DNA of 13,185 nucleotides, from NCBI GenBank assembly GCA_023443485.1, contig JAEZUH010000009.1, forward strand, positions 1 through 13,185. Reading direction: 5' to 3'. The notes below the pieces were generated by a model. That model searched no databases and had not been told where the DNA came from. It saw nothing but the letters and a program-made list of their open reading frames with translations. The DNA comes from Bacillota bacterium (lineage in GTDB: Bacteria; Bacillota_I; Bacilli_A; RFN20; CAG-826). Positions 12,934-13,185 of the stretch are shown in pieces; positions within the stretch are counted from its first letter, which is position 1, and the number at the start of each line of letters is the position of its first letter. The position numbers and the translations under genes were made by a program.

Positions 12934-13185
12934 CTAAAAAGACAATGTCAAAACAAATAATAAAATCTCGCTTATAAACAAAGAGAAGAAGAGAAGCCAC
13001 TGAGAAAAGGCGATTGTTATCATCCGCGGACGGACATATTTAATGCTTCCATCCTCATCGATGGTTTCTTTCATGCGAATGTTTAAATTGAGTTTTGGAT
13101 TTAACAGAAGCACTAGAATTAATAAAGTGAGAACAAAACCCAAAAGGAAAATAGCGAATGGAATTGGGGAAGTTTCACCAATTTG
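12934..13185 (-). CDS. C-terminal fragment of a membrane protein, cut by the window edge
   Basis: An open frame runs from the right edge to a TAG at 12934-12936, giving 83 visible residues; the true start lies outside. The fragment has two hydrophobic helices (about visible residues 8-29 and 56-82). They are joined by a hydrophilic loop with KLNLNIRMKE and DEDGSIKYVRPRM that looks cytoplasmic, because basic residues flank both helices. The second helix ends at the C-terminus. The internal TTG at 13141-13143 is not a credible start: the frame is open upstream of it and no RBS precedes it. I do not recognise the family and suggest no function. It converges on rpmB and probably shares its terminator. 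Confidence 0.6.
   Translation of the reverse strand, partial: QIGETSPIPFAIFLLGFVLTLLILVLLLNPKLNLNIRMKETIDEDGSIKYVRPRMITIAFSQWLLFFSLFISEILLFVLTLSF

Overview
The window is an AT-rich stretch of bacterial chromosome carrying housekeeping genes. It looks like a low-GC Firmicute of the Bacilli / Erysipelotrichia / Mollicutes-related branch. The pointers are a zinc-free Firmicutes-type S4, the GlgC/GlgD heteromeric pair, a YtpR-like protein, an ECF-type vitamin S component, and strong AGGAGG-like ribosome binding sites. Tryptophan is read from TGG, and TGA ends several genes (glgC and the ytpR-like gene end inside ATGA overlaps), so the standard bacterial code applies and not the Mycoplasma code. 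Species cannot be named from the sequence alone.

Layout, left to right. Bases 1-175 hold a probable promoter and a folded leader for rpsD (S4, + strand). A bidirectional terminator at about 791-821 separates rpsD from a long minus-strand run. Read in its own direction (right to left), that run is glgC, glgD, glgA, leuS, coaX, an ECF S component (probably PanT), a PepV-type dipeptidase, trmB, a ytpR-like gene and a nicotinate phosphoribosyltransferase. The ten genes are separated by at most 46 nt, and most overlap or are 2-15 nt apart, so they look like one transcription unit of about 11 kb. Divergently, on the + strand, come a small two-helix membrane protein with a PH-like tail, then rpmB (L28) with its own promoter and terminator. 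The right edge holds the 3' end of a minus-strand membrane protein gene cut by the window.

How the genes fit together. glgC-glgD-glgA make ADP-glucose and polymerise it into glycogen; the branching enzyme and phosphorylase are not here. CoaX with the S component suggests uptake of pantothenate and its first phosphorylation toward coenzyme A, and the nicotinate phosphoribosyltransferase salvages nicotinate toward NAD. LeuS, TrmB and perhaps the YtpR-like protein serve tRNA charging and modification, and PepV supplies amino acids from dipeptides. The operon therefore mixes carbon storage, cofactor salvage and translation.

No mobile element, CRISPR array, tRNA, rRNA or defence system was seen. 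I found no evidence for a wholly new system. The points worth a second look are the rpsD leader, atypical active-site motifs in LeuS and CoaX, a degenerate YtpR, and a possible leaderless transcript for the small membrane protein.
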